Below are positions 1 to 8,726 of a stretch of 64,000 nt of DNA, piece after piece. How positions within the stretch are numbered: position 1 is the stretch's first letter; every line of letters starts with the position of its first letter. The notes beneath the pieces were generated by a model, which did not search any database, was not told the DNA's origin, and worked only from the letters and a program-made list of their open reading frames with translations. The DNA comes from Dyadobacter luticola (GTDB taxonomy: Bacteria > Bacteroidota > Bacteroidia > Cytophagales > Spirosomataceae). Position numbers and translations under genes: made by a program. The stretch is taken from NCBI RefSeq assembly GCF_005860805.1, contig NZ_VCEJ01000005.1, positions 868,001 to 932,000 on the forward strand, given 5' to 3'.

Positions 1-3000
1 GCCGAGTACCGCATTAATTCCCAGCTCGAAACGCTGGACGAGTTCAAAGGCCGTCCGGTTTTTGTGCCGGGTAACCACGACTGGCGCGGCTGGGGTGTGA
101 AAGGTTTGAAGAGGCAGGAAAAATACATTAATAAGTATCTCAACGAGCGCCGCGGCAAACAGGATAAAGATGACTGGGAAAACTATTTTCTCCCGCCCGA
201 CGGCTGCTCCGGCCCCGAAGTGTTGGAGCTGAATGATAATGTGGTGGTGATCGTGGTAGATTCGCAATGGTGGCTGACAGATTGGGACCGGGATGCGCGG
301 ATCAATGATGGCTGCGAGATCAAAAACCGTGACCAGTTCAAGTTCGTCTTTGAGAATGTCGTCAGGAAGTACCGCAACAAAAATGTGGTGATTGCCATGC
401 ACCACCCGCCTTATACTTACGGGCCGCACGGCGGGCGGTTTACCTGGAAGCAGCATTTGTTTCCTCTGACAGAAATCAACCCGAAATTATACATTCCGCT
501 GCCGGTGATCGGAAGCCTGAGCGCCTTGTTCCGCGGGACGCTTGGCTCGCGGCAGGATGTGGCCAATAAACATTATAAAGACCTGAAAGCCGGATTGCTC
601 GCCGGCGCGAAAAAGAACGGTAAATTCATTTTCGCCAGCGGGCATGAGCATGCCCTGGAATTTATCGAGAATGATGGACAGGAATACATTGTGAGCGGCA
701 GCGGCTCCAAAAACAGTCCGGTCGGTTTAGGAAAAGGGTCGCTTTATGCCTCTTCCACACTCGGTTTTTCAACATTAAGTTTCTACGAAGGCGGCGAAAC
801 CTGGGTGCAATACTGGCAGGTAAGTCCCGACGGGAAGAATGCGACCCTCAGTTTTCAAAAGAAAATCAAAGACCAGCAGCTTCCTGAAATCCCCGATTCA
901 ACTTCTTTTACAGAATACAACGCCCACGCCGACTCAGCCAGCCGGTTTGTGACGAGTAATGTGGTGAAGCCAATCGGCGGGCTGCATAAATTTTTGTTTG
1001 GTGAACATCACCGGCCGCTCTATCTTCAAAAATATCCTTTCCCGGTGCTCGACATGGCGACTTACCGCGGCGGCGTGGTGCCGGTGAAGCAGGGTGGGGG
1101 TAACCAGACCAACTCGCTGCGCCTCCGCGGAAATGATGGCAGGGAATATGCACTGCGCGGCCTGACCAAGGATGTGAGCCGGTTTTTGCCATTTCCGTTT
1201 AATCAAATGGTGGCCGCTAAATACCTGGTGGAGGATAACTTTCTTTCTACCAATCCTTTCGCCCCGCTTTCCATGCCGACGCTGGCTGATGCGGTGAAAG
1301 TGTACCATACCAATCCGAAACTCTATTACGTGCCTGCCCAGCCGGGACTTGCCACTTATAATGCCCTTTTTGGCGGGACGATGAACCTCCTGGAAGAGCG
1401 GCCCGATGGAAAAAAATGGAAGCAGGCTGATTTCTTTGGAAACCCTGATAAAATCGTCAGTACGCCCGAGCTGGTGGAAGATATGCTCGAAAGCAGTAAG
1501 CACCGCATTGACGAAGACTGGGCGCTGCGCACGCGACTGTTCGATTTTCTGATCGGCGACTGGGACCGCCATGACGACCAGTGGGCGTGGAGCTCGGTAA
1601 AGCAAAAAGACGGGAGCATTCTCTACCGCCCGATCCCCCGCGACCGTGACCAGGCTTTTTCAAAATATGACGGCCTGGTAACCGGCATTGCCAGACTTAC
1701 CCTGCCATTTTTACGCCAGCTGCAATCCTTTAATCCTGAAATTCAAAGCATTAAGTGGACGACATGGAGCGCACGACTTTATGACCGCACTTTCCTGAAT
1801 GCCCTGAGTTGGGAGCAGTGGGAGGCGCAGGTGAAAATGATCCAGCAAAACCTGACGGATGATATTATTGTCAAATCATTCAACGGCTGGCCGGATAAGG
1901 CGCGGGAAATGGCTGCGCCGGCATTGATCGCCGGCATCAAATCGCGGCGGGATAACCTGATGAAAATAGCGCGGGCACATTACGAATTCCTCAGTCAGTC
2001 GGTGAATGTGATCGGGACGGAGGAGGAAGAACGGTTTGAAATTGAAAGGCTTGATGGTAACCGAACCAGCGTGACGGTTTACGAAACCGGAAAAGACGGC
2101 CGGATCAAACACCAGAACTACAAGCGCGTTTTTGATGGTCATGTGACGAAGTACATCAACATTTACGGAAATGGCGACGGCGACGAGTTTATTGTCAAGG
2201 GTGATGTGGACAAAGGCATCAAGTTGCGGCTGATCGGCGGGCTTGGGAAGGATGTTTTCACAGACAGTGCACGCGTAGCTTCCGGCGGGAAACGGACATT
2301 TATCTATGATGATTTAGGAAAAAATACGATCAACCCCGGCAGAGATACCAAGATCAACACCACGGATCTGTACCGCTATAATGTTTACGACCGGCGCGGC
2401 GCAGAAAGTAACTACAACATTACGATGCCCTTCCCGATACTGGGCGCGAACCCGGACGACGGATTTTTTATCGGTGCTAATGTGAGCATGACCAAATATG
2501 GTTTTAAAAAAGAACCTTACAAATCTGTGCAGAGCTTTGGCGGCAGCTATGCATTTCATACCAAAGGTTTCAGGCTAAATTACACCGGCGATTTTATCAA
2601 CACCTTTCGAAATTTCGATTTTTACCTGGATACCTATTACCGCGGCCCGACCTATGCCTTTAACTTTGCCGGAATCGGTAATACCTCCGAGCGGATCGTG
2701 AAAGATGCGAATTTTTACCGGGTGAGGCAGAGCGTTTTACACGTTTATCCGGCGCTTAAAAAGCGGTTTGCGGGAAACAGCGCTTTTATTGCATTGGGGC
2801 CGTTTTTCGAAGCTTCCGACATTCAGGCAACCGCCGGGCGATACATTACGAGTATAGAAAATGGGTTGCCGAATGATATTTTCGACACCAAATACTTTGG
2901 CGGCGCGAAATTCCTGTTTGACTTCAACAGTGTCGACAACATTTTCGCGCCGCATTCGGGCATACGCTTTCATACGCAGGCTAACTGGACGTCGAACCTG

Positions 3001-3468
3001 AAAAATGACAGGAATTTTGCCGGTTTGCGGGCGCAATTTTCTTTCTACAAAAGTTTAGATCAGGCTGAAAACTTCGTCATAGCGTCGCAAATCGGCACGG
3101 GGCTTAACTTCGGCCATGCCTATGAATTTTTCCAAATGCCGACCATCGGCGGAAAGCAAGGTCTGCGCGGTTATCGTACCGAAAGATTTTACGGGAAAAA
3201 TACCCTCTGGCACGCCACGGATTTGCGCGCGCGGATCGGTAGCAGCTACAATCCTACCTTACCATTAACCTACGGCCTCTTCGGAAGCTTCGATTACGGA
3301 CGCGTCTGGCTTAACCACGATCCTTCCGAAAACTGGCATTACAGTTACGGAGGCGGTATCTGGCTCGCGCCGGTCGACATTTTGACCTTCGCAGTAGGCG
3401 CATTTATCCCAAAAGAAAAGAAAGAAGAAAAGCCCCGGATTGCATTCCAGGTGGGATTCTGGTTTTGA
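1..3468 (+). CDS. Metallophosphoesterase / kinase-fold-like / BamA-type barrel fusion protein (5' end outside window)
   Basis: The frame is open from base 1, so the N-terminus and any signal peptide lie outside the window; 1155 residues are visible. Residues about 1-270 are a calcineurin-like phosphoesterase: GNHD near residue 24, an HHPP motif near 114 and GHEH near 215, the usual dinuclear-metal ligands. Residues about 330-650 carry motifs of atypical kinase folds (HipA, Fam20, type II PI4-kinase): YALR near 385, GDWDRH at 519-524 and DRDQAF at 548-553. Residues about 780-1155 are a BamA/TamA-like outer-membrane barrel, with a GGKQGLRGYR motif and a final aromatic phenylalanine. The protein probably sits in the outer membrane with its enzymatic part periplasmic or at the surface. 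Its substrate is unknown. The phosphoesterase and barrel calls are firm; the kinase-like middle is inferred from motifs only. Confidence 0.85.
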   Translation, partial: AEYRINSQLETLDEFKGRPVFVPGNHDWRGWGVKGLKRQEKYINKYLNERRGKQDKDDWENYFLPPDGCSGPEVLELNDNVVVIVVDSQWWLTDWDRDARINDGCEIKNRDQFKFVFENVVRKYRNKNVVIAMHHPPYTYGPHGGRFTWKQHLFPLTEINPKLYIPLPVIGSLSALFRGTLGSRQDVANKHYKDLKAGLLAGAKKNGKFIFASGHEHALEFIENDGQEYIVSGSGSKNSPVGLGKGSLYASSTLGFSTLSFYEGGETWVQYWQVSPDGKNATLSFQKKIKDQQLPEIPDSTSFTEYNAHADSASRFVTSNVVKPIGGLHKFLFGEHHRPLYLQKYPFPVLDMATYRGGVVPVKQGGGNQTNSLRLRGNDGREYALRGLTKDVSRFLPFPFNQMVAAKYLVEDNFLSTNPFAPLSMPTLADAVKVYHTNPKLYYVPAQPGLATYNALFGGTMNLLEERPDGKKWKQADFFGNPDKIVSTPELVEDMLESSKHRIDEDWALRTRLFDFLIGDWDRHDDQWAWSSVKQKDGSILYRPIPRDRDQAFSKYDGLVTGIARLTLPFLRQLQSFNPEIQSIKWTTWSARLYDRTFLNALSWEQWEAQVKMIQQNLTDDIIVKSFNGWPDKAREMAAPALIAGIKSRRDNLMKIARAHYEFLSQSVNVIGTEEEERFEIERLDGNRTSVTVYETGKDGRIKHQNYKRVFDGHVTKYINIYGNGDGDEFIVKGDVDKGIKLRLIGGLGKDVFTDSARVASGGKRTFIYDDLGKNTINPGRDTKINTTDLYRYNVYDRRGAESNYNITMPFPILGANPDDGFFIGANVSMTKYGFKKEPYKSVQSFGGSYAFHTKGFRLNYTGDFINTFRNFDFYLDTYYRGPTYAFNFAGIGNTSERIVKDANFYRVRQSVLHVYPALKKRFAGNSAFIALGPFFEASDIQATAGRYITSIENGLPNDIFDTKYFGGAKFLFDFNSVDNIFAPHSGIRFHTQANWTSNLKNDRNFAGLRAQFSFYKSLDQAENFVIASQIGTGLNFGHAYEFFQMPTIGGKQGLRGYRTERFYGKNTLWHATDLRARIGSSYNPTLPLTYGLFGSFDYGRVWLNHDPSENWHYSYGGGIWLAPVDILTFAVGAFIPKEKKEEKPRIAFQVGFWF

Positions 3469-3474
3469 AACCGC

Positions 3475-3792
3475 CTAACTATCTGCCTGCGGTTCAGTAA
3501 ATTCGTTGACATCTACTGCGCCAAAGTCTCCTAAAATACCGGTCGCCAGTAAATTTTCGCCTGTAAATTCGGTGTGTACCGTCACCATCGCAACGTGTTC
3601 CTCAGCTTCCGACTCGTTTTGCGGGCTTTTAGATGTATCCGTCATTTGACCGTCCGTGACAAGTTCGTCGGTCGTATCTAGGTGATCATTGATTTCAATG
3701 CGTTGGTTATTGAAACCGTTTTCGATGAGCGCTTCTTTGGCGATCTGCGCAACGTCGCTATTTTCAAAGATTCCGATGACTGTTTGTAGCAT
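3475..3792 (-). CDS. Small acidic protein, general-stress-17M/YflT-like
   Basis: A 105-residue protein ending 6 bp from the convergent barrel gene. The opening MLQTVIGIFENSDVAQIAKE, followed by ALIENGF, resembles the N-terminal beta-alpha unit of general stress protein 17M/YflT-like domains (flavinator-like modules). The middle is very acidic and low in complexity, and the last third returns to a hydrophobic, glycine-containing segment (LLATGILGDFGAVDV). There is no signal peptide or membrane segment, so it is probably cytoplasmic. It follows the DUF421 gene on the same strand with a 106-bp gap and may be co-transcribed. The family assignment is tentative; no function is proposed. Confidence 0.6.
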   Translation of the reverse strand: MLQTVIGIFENSDVAQIAKEALIENGFNNQRIEINDHLDTTDELVTDGQMTDTSKSPQNESEAEEHVAMVTVHTEFTGENLLATGILGDFGAVDVNEFTEPQADS

Positions 3793-3898
3793 GATGCTGG
3801 TTTTTTAACGTGGCGGAGTAAACATTATAAACTCAGAGAATGTGGTTTTCCCCAGTAAATGTTGTGCCAAAACGATGTAACCACTTGAAATTAAACCT

Positions 3899-4393
3899 CT
3901 ATTTTTTTTCAAGAACACTCAAATTCCCGCTGCCTTCCAGGTAGCAGGCGTGTACTTTTTTTATATTCTCAATACCTTTTTCTCGCAGGTAACCATGCAG
4001 GTCGTCTTCTGTGATAAACTCCTTTCTCATATTCATGTGCTGAAATTCACCGTCCTTGATCAGCAGCTTCGGCTCGGCCTGGGAAAAAAGTGCGAAACGC
4101 TTTGATTTAAATCCTGCGTAGTCAATCGCGACGTCCCAGAGTACCAGCGTTGCCAGCAGCACCACACCTTCTGTAATTGTCTGATAATTACCGGCCATCG
4201 CATTTTGCGCAGCGTCGCCGATGAGGATGATCAGTAGAATGTCGCTCACGCTAAATTGCCCGGTACCGCGGCGAAAGAATCGAAGTAATATAAAAATTGA
4301 CCAGTATGTGAGTGTGCCGCGAATGAAGATTTCGAGGAGTGAAACCTGAGGTACGAGTAAACTTGACCAGTCGAGGCTGAAAATTTTGTCCAT
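3899..4393 (-). CDS. DUF421 (YetF-like) membrane protein
   Basis: About 164 residues from the ATG at 4393. An in-frame TTG at 4465 would add 24 residues, but that extension looks like translated leader. Three hydrophobic segments lie in the first half (ending near ISDILLIILIGDAAQNAMAG), followed by a soluble domain with FALFSQAEPKLLIKDGEF and DDLHGYLREKGI. This is the usual plan of DUF421/YetF proteins: N-terminal membrane helices and a C-terminal cytoplasmic beta-alpha domain. The molecular function of the family is not settled. The gene lies 72 bp downstream of a NarL-type regulator on the same strand and is probably read with it. Confidence 0.8.
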   Translation of the reverse strand: MDKIFSLDWSSLLVPQVSLLEIFIRGTLTYWSIFILLRFFRRGTGQFSVSDILLIILIGDAAQNAMAGNYQTITEGVVLLATLVLWDVAIDYAGFKSKRFALFSQAEPKLLIKDGEFQHMNMRKEFITEDDLHGYLREKGIENIKKVHACYLEGSGNLSVLEKK

Positions 4394-4465
4394 GATCACC
4401 AAAAAGTTGAAATAACATTTGAATGATCTAATGTAGGAGGAATAAGTCAGATTGAAACAGGCCAA

Positions 4466-5134
4466 CTAGCTTCCGCTGAGGCTTTTCAGGAATTCGACCT
4501 TCTGGTAAAGCTCAATGATGGTGGTCACTTCCAGCTTTTCGAAAATCCGGAATTTGTAGGTGCTCACAGAACTACCGGTAATGTTCAGCGCGGTTGCGAT
4601 TTCTTTGGTCCACCGGCCTTCGAGAAGGAGGTCCATCACTTCCAGTTCGCGCTGTGAGAGGCTTTCCAGCGGGTTTGTCGGCTTGCTGCCATCGTCAAAA
4701 GTGCTTTTGAAAAGCTGGTGCTGCACCCGCTGGCTGAGGTAGCGGCCGCCAGCCAGGACCGAAAGAATGGCACGTTTGAGGTCCTCGATCGAAGCATTTT
4801 TGGAGACAAAACCATTTGCTCCGGCTTTGAGATAATGCAGCGGGTACAAGGTTTCGTCGATTCCGGAAAACATGAGTATAGGCACCTTGGGTTGGAGATT
4901 CCGGATTTTTCCGATCATTTGCGTGCCTTCGCCGCCAGGAATATCAATGTCCAGGAGAACCAAATCGAGTTCATGCTCCGAGGCAACATATATGGCTTCC
5001 TTGAAATCAGCGGCTTCATAAATGTTCACCGTCGTCACCAGTTCTTCCAGCACCGACCGGCTTGCAAGTCTTACAATTGCGTGATCTTCAACTATTAATA
5101 TGTGTTTCACATTGCAGGGATCCATATCAGACAT
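4466..5134 (-). CDS. NarL/FixJ-family response regulator
   Basis: A 222-residue two-domain regulator. The receiver domain (about 10-130) has the acidic pair E16-D17, the phospho-acceptor D62 in LLDIDIP, a serine switch residue in ILMFSGI and a conserved lysine in FVSKNAS. The C-terminal LuxR-type helix-turn-helix (about 155-215) is marked by LSQRELEVMDLLLEG and TKEIATALNITGSSVSTYKF. Phosphorylation should control DNA binding. No cognate kinase is adjacent on the same strand; the hybrid kinase at 6142-8490 is upstream but separated by a long non-coding stretch. A small unknown gene ends 17 bp upstream and may share the transcript. Confidence 0.93.
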   Translation of the reverse strand: MSDMDPCNVKHILIVEDHAIVRLASRSVLEELVTTVNIYEAADFKEAIYVASEHELDLVLLDIDIPGGEGTQMIGKIRNLQPKVPILMFSGIDETLYPLHYLKAGANGFVSKNASIEDLKRAILSVLAGGRYLSQRVQHQLFKSTFDDGSKPTNPLESLSQRELEVMDLLLEGRWTKEIATALNITGSSVSTYKFRIFEKLEVTTIIELYQKVEFLKSLSGS

Positions 5135-5151
5135 TTCTGTCGGCTGAGAAC

Positions 5152-5349
5152 CTAGTTCATAGCCGGGGCTCTCAGGTCTTCAATTCCATGCTGCACCAGC
5201 CACTTATGAAAGTCGGAGACATTCTGGGGCTGGTGATGCACAATACGTCCGTCTGTTAACAGAATGGTGAAGACTTTGTAGGCATGTATAAACCTTTTAA
5301 GTTGAACAATACAATAATCGAATTCGGGAAAGAAATAGTTAGTTTTCAT
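5152..5349 (-). CDS. Small unknown protein upstream of response regulator
   Basis: A 65-residue frame starting with ATG and ending 17 bp before the NarL-type regulator. The sequence alternates hydrophobic and charged residues (MKTNYFFPEFDYCIVQLKRF at the start, then KVFTILLTDGRIVHHQPQNV, then FHKWLVQHGIEDL), which suggests a small beta-alpha fold rather than random translation. There is no signal peptide. I do not recognise a family. It is called because it has the right strand, tight spacing to the regulator and a protein-like composition; it could still be spurious. Confidence 0.5.
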   Translation of the reverse strand: MKTNYFFPEFDYCIVQLKRFIHAYKVFTILLTDGRIVHHQPQNVSDFHKWLVQHGIEDLRAPAMN

Positions 5350-6141
5350 CTGCTTTAAGTGTTGGCCTTTGCATTTAATGGTTAGAAAATCTTTTTACCA
5401 CGGGTTTGGCGAGGAAAAGCAACAAGCATGCCGATTTTTTATGTTTTACCAATATTGGAGAGGTTATTTAATTTATTCTACAAAATAAAGTTTCGCCCTC
5501 TTTTAAGCATTGTAGGGCGAATTTAGCCGCCAAAACCGTTGGAAAACGTAGCTAGTGCTAAGTCGAATTATAGAAATTTTTCAATTTTAAAAATTTTAAA
5601 GAAAGGATGTTAATGCGCGATTGTTCAATATTTATAAACAAAAACGTGATTTAGCATTTACAAAAAGCAGCTCATTTTGTTTACCAGTAGCAATCGCTAT
5701 CAGGAGAGTACAAAATTTTATGGAATCGTTCTTATAACGGATGGAATGCTTTCAAAAAATCTTCAAAACCGTCGACTGTCAAAATGTAACCGCGTTTACA
5801 TATGCTTACCAAAACCAGCCAATTGTTTTTTGCTTTTTGTTCATCTTCAATAGGTTAGGTTTGAAAAATTAATTTTTGTTTGGCGCGTTAAGTCCATCAT
5901 ACTGCAATGCAAATAGGCAGAAACGGCGTAGCAGCCTGTCAGCAGGGTTTTAGGCCGAAATCCAGTTAAAAATAGATTGGTACGATTCGGAGAGGCGGGT
6001 CCCTATACGTTCTACAAGCACAATCAAAGGGTTGGAGCCAATTGTTCTGTGCCTGTGCCAGTGCATGTTTTTATGGATTGGCGAATGATACAACACTACT
6101 GTGGAAAATTTGCCCGGCTGCCAGCAGGCAGAATTAGAACC
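5350..6141. other. 792-bp AT-rich gene-free region
   Basis: The longest stretch without a gene. No credible reading frame was found; a frame at 5977-6285 runs antisense into the hybrid kinase and does not look like protein. The region is AT-rich, with a perfect 14-bp palindrome AAAAATTAATTTTT at 5864-5877 and a plus-strand promoter-like pair just before it (5836-5863). A short GC hairpin (CTGCC-AGCA-GGCAG, 6118-6131) lies just past the 3' end of the kinase gene and may help end its transcript. It could host a small RNA or regulatory sites. Confidence 0.6.
5836..5863 (+). promoter_or_regulatory. Orphan Bacteroidota-type promoter
   Basis: TTTG at 5836-5839, a 16-bp spacer, then TAGGTTTG at 5856-5863, matching the TTTG / TAnnTTTG consensus but with a spacer slightly shorter than usual. 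Transcription would start near 5867 and run rightward through gene-free sequence towards the 3' end of the kinase gene on the other strand. No coding frame follows. Confidence 0.3.
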
Positions 6142-8490
6142 TTATTTGTTCCGGTGGTACGAGGCAATTTTGGAGTAAAGCTCGGCAGGACTGAAAGGTT
6201 TGCTGATATAATCATTCATCCCGACCGTAAATGCCAGATGCTTGATGTCCATCATGGCAGAGGCGGTGAGTGCAATGATGGGTAGCTTTGCAAATTTCGG
6301 GTCGGGCAGCTCTCTGATTTTTGCGGTCGCCTCATATCCGTCCATTTCAGGCATTTGCAAATCCATCAAAACCAGGTCGTAGTCGCTGGCCTGCACTTTT
6401 TCAACGGCTATCAAACCATTTTCGGCCACGTCGTAATCAACCTCCCACTGTTTCATAAAATTCTTCATCAGCAGCACATTGATTACATTGTCCTCCACGA
6501 TCAGCAGCCGCAAACCTTCTAAACTGAAAGTATTAACAATCACGCCATTTGCCTGCTCGGCCAGGTGTTTTTCGCTCAGTTTCAGGGTTAGGCTAAAATA
6601 GAAAACCGATCCCTGGCCCGGCTCGCTGTCAACGTGTATCTGGCTTTGTTGTAATTCAAGCAGCTTTTTCGTGATGGTAAGTCCCAATCCTGAGCCGCCG
6701 TATTTTCGGGTAGTGTCGGAAGTAGCCTGGGTGAACATATCGAAAATGTGCTCGATTTTATCTTTCGGGATACCTATACCCGTATCCTCCACTCTGAAAT
6801 CAATGGTCACGTCGTCCTCGCCGCGGTGTGAAACTTCTGCGGCGATGGTTACTTTTCCTTGTTCGGTAAACTTAACCGCATTGCTAACTAGGTTTGTCAA
6901 TATCTGGCCCAGCCGAACCGGATCGCCGACCACTGTCACATTCACATCATTTTTGACTGAAAGTTTGAGCAGGATCCCTTTTTCATTGGCCTTGTTCAAA
7001 ATGCCGGAGCGGATATTTTCCAGCAATGAAAGCAAATTAAAGTCTACCTCTTCAAACTGAATTTTACCAGCCTCTATCTTGCTGAAATCCAGAATGTCGT
7101 TGATCAAAACAAGCAGATTCTCGGCCGAAAATTTCAGGATATTCAGATATTCCATCTGCTCCGGCTTCGGATCCTGCTGCAAAAGCAAATGTGTGAAACC
7201 GATTACCGCATTCATCGGCGTCCGGATTTCGTGGCTCATCGTGGAAAGGAATTGTGATTTCGCCACGGCAGCCATTTCCGCCTCTTCCTTGGCCTTGATC
7301 AGTTCCTGCTCCGTTCTTTTCTGATCATTAATGTCCATGATCGCGCCGTAGAGCTTGGTCACCGCACCGGTTTTATCCTGAAATGGTTTTCCGATCGCAT
7401 GAATGTACTTGATCATGCCGTCGGGCAGAACAATGCGCAGGTCGAAACTCGCAGGCGACAAATTGTTGATCGCTTCTTTGATCGACGAGCGGTAACGTCC
7501 GATGTCGTCCGGATGGATCATCGACGAGAAAAGCTCCGTCTCCGGGCCAACGCTATCAGGTTCAAGTCCAAATATCCTGAATGTTTCGTCGGACCAGTAA
7601 TTTTTTCCGGTAACCAGATCGGCCTCCCAGCTTCCGCTATGTGTCAGTTGCTGCGATTCCGAGAGCATCGCCTCGCTTCGTCTGACAGCCTCCTCCGCAC
7701 GCTTGCGGTGCGAGATATCATGCCAAACCACCAGCAAAACTTTTTTCTTATCAATGACGACGGGATTCAATGTCACTTCGACCGGAAATTCCTCGCCGTC
7801 CATTTTTCTATGTACCCATTCAAAACGGTTGTACCCGGTTTCGTACGCGATCCTGTCCATCTCCGCAGATTTTTCAGAAGACTTTCGACCGTCGGGCTGG
7901 TACTCCGGGGAGAAATGTGCGGGGTGGATGGATAGCAGCTCGCTTTTGTTCCTGCATCTCAGCATATTCACCGCCGCCTGGTTACAGTCGATAATGCCGG
8001 TTTCATCAAAAAGTAGGTGTGCGTCGGTGGAATATTGGAAAATCACGCTGAGTTTTTCTTCCAAAAGTTGCTTCTCCGCTCTGTCCTGCAAAGCCTGCCC
8101 GGGCCCGATCGCGAGCTCTTTGCCCACCACCTGATCCAGGAAACCGACCATTCTTTTCGGCTTGCCATTTTCAAACCGGACATTGCCCCGGCTGGTAAAT
8201 TCGCGGTATCCTTCGTCCTTCGTTTTTAACCTGATTTGAATGTTGTAAGGAATGTTGTTTTCGAGGCGGTCGCGCACGGCTATGGCAATCAGCGCTTTAT
8301 CATCAGGATGAACGAGTGCGTCCATGAAATTTTCAAAAGTTGCGGGAAATTCATCGGGCGCATATCCCAGCATTTCAAAGATCCGGTCCGACCAAACTTG
8401 TTCGCCGGTTTCAAAATTCCAATCCCAAATCCCCGAGCCAACGCCTGCAATCACCATTTCCAGTGCCTCGGGTTTGAATTTGGTTGCCAT
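6142..8490 (-). CDS. Hybrid sensor histidine kinase with three PAS domains and receiver
   Basis: A 782-residue soluble hybrid kinase without membrane segments. Three PAS/PAC units occupy about 10-125, 145-265 and 275-395. The dimerisation/phospho-acceptor domain has H420 in FLSTMSHEIRTPMN. The ATPase domain follows with N-box LTNLVSNAVKF, G1 VEDTGIGIP and G2 GGSGLGL. The C-terminal receiver (about 660-782) has the phospho-acceptor D710 in LMDLQMPEMDG and a switch lysine in YISKPFS. It probably senses a cytoplasmic signal through the PAS domains and passes phosphate from H420 to D710. An output regulator would need to be encoded elsewhere or be the orphan NarL-type gene at 4466. No start-site promoter was recognised. 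Confidence 0.95.
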   Translation of the reverse strand: MATKFKPEALEMVIAGVGSGIWDWNFETGEQVWSDRIFEMLGYAPDEFPATFENFMDALVHPDDKALIAIAVRDRLENNIPYNIQIRLKTKDEGYREFTSRGNVRFENGKPKRMVGFLDQVVGKELAIGPGQALQDRAEKQLLEEKLSVIFQYSTDAHLLFDETGIIDCNQAAVNMLRCRNKSELLSIHPAHFSPEYQPDGRKSSEKSAEMDRIAYETGYNRFEWVHRKMDGEEFPVEVTLNPVVIDKKKVLLVVWHDISHRKRAEEAVRRSEAMLSESQQLTHSGSWEADLVTGKNYWSDETFRIFGLEPDSVGPETELFSSMIHPDDIGRYRSSIKEAINNLSPASFDLRIVLPDGMIKYIHAIGKPFQDKTGAVTKLYGAIMDINDQKRTEQELIKAKEEAEMAAVAKSQFLSTMSHEIRTPMNAVIGFTHLLLQQDPKPEQMEYLNILKFSAENLLVLINDILDFSKIEAGKIQFEEVDFNLLSLLENIRSGILNKANEKGILLKLSVKNDVNVTVVGDPVRLGQILTNLVSNAVKFTEQGKVTIAAEVSHRGEDDVTIDFRVEDTGIGIPKDKIEHIFDMFTQATSDTTRKYGGSGLGLTITKKLLELQQSQIHVDSEPGQGSVFYFSLTLKLSEKHLAEQANGVIVNTFSLEGLRLLIVEDNVINVLLMKNFMKQWEVDYDVAENGLIAVEKVQASDYDLVLMDLQMPEMDGYEATAKIRELPDPKFAKLPIIALTASAMMDIKHLAFTVGMNDYISKPFSPAELYSKIASYHRNK

Positions 8491-8726
8491 GATGATAGGG
8501 TAGTATTAGTTCGAATCTCACACTAAAGACAAAAGCCGTGCCCTGTATTTCCTTAATCAGATCAGGGAAATGTTTTTCTCAAATTTTTATTAAACGGTTG
8601 TGATCGTTTGGGTCTTCGGGCAGTTAAGTCAATGTACAAACTATCTTTTCCTCTTTCAAGTAAGAATTGCATTTTTAAGAATCACCTATTAACTTGACAG
8701 AATTAGTAGACAAACCAAACTGGTAC

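Noticed and set aside
5977..6285. 102-residue plus-strand frame at the edge of the gene-free region
   Set aside because: Its second half is antisense to the receiver domain of the hybrid kinase and the first half has no protein-like pattern.
8500..8520. TTCGAATC resembling a tRNA T-loop
   Set aside because: No matching acceptor, D or anticodon stems are found around it.
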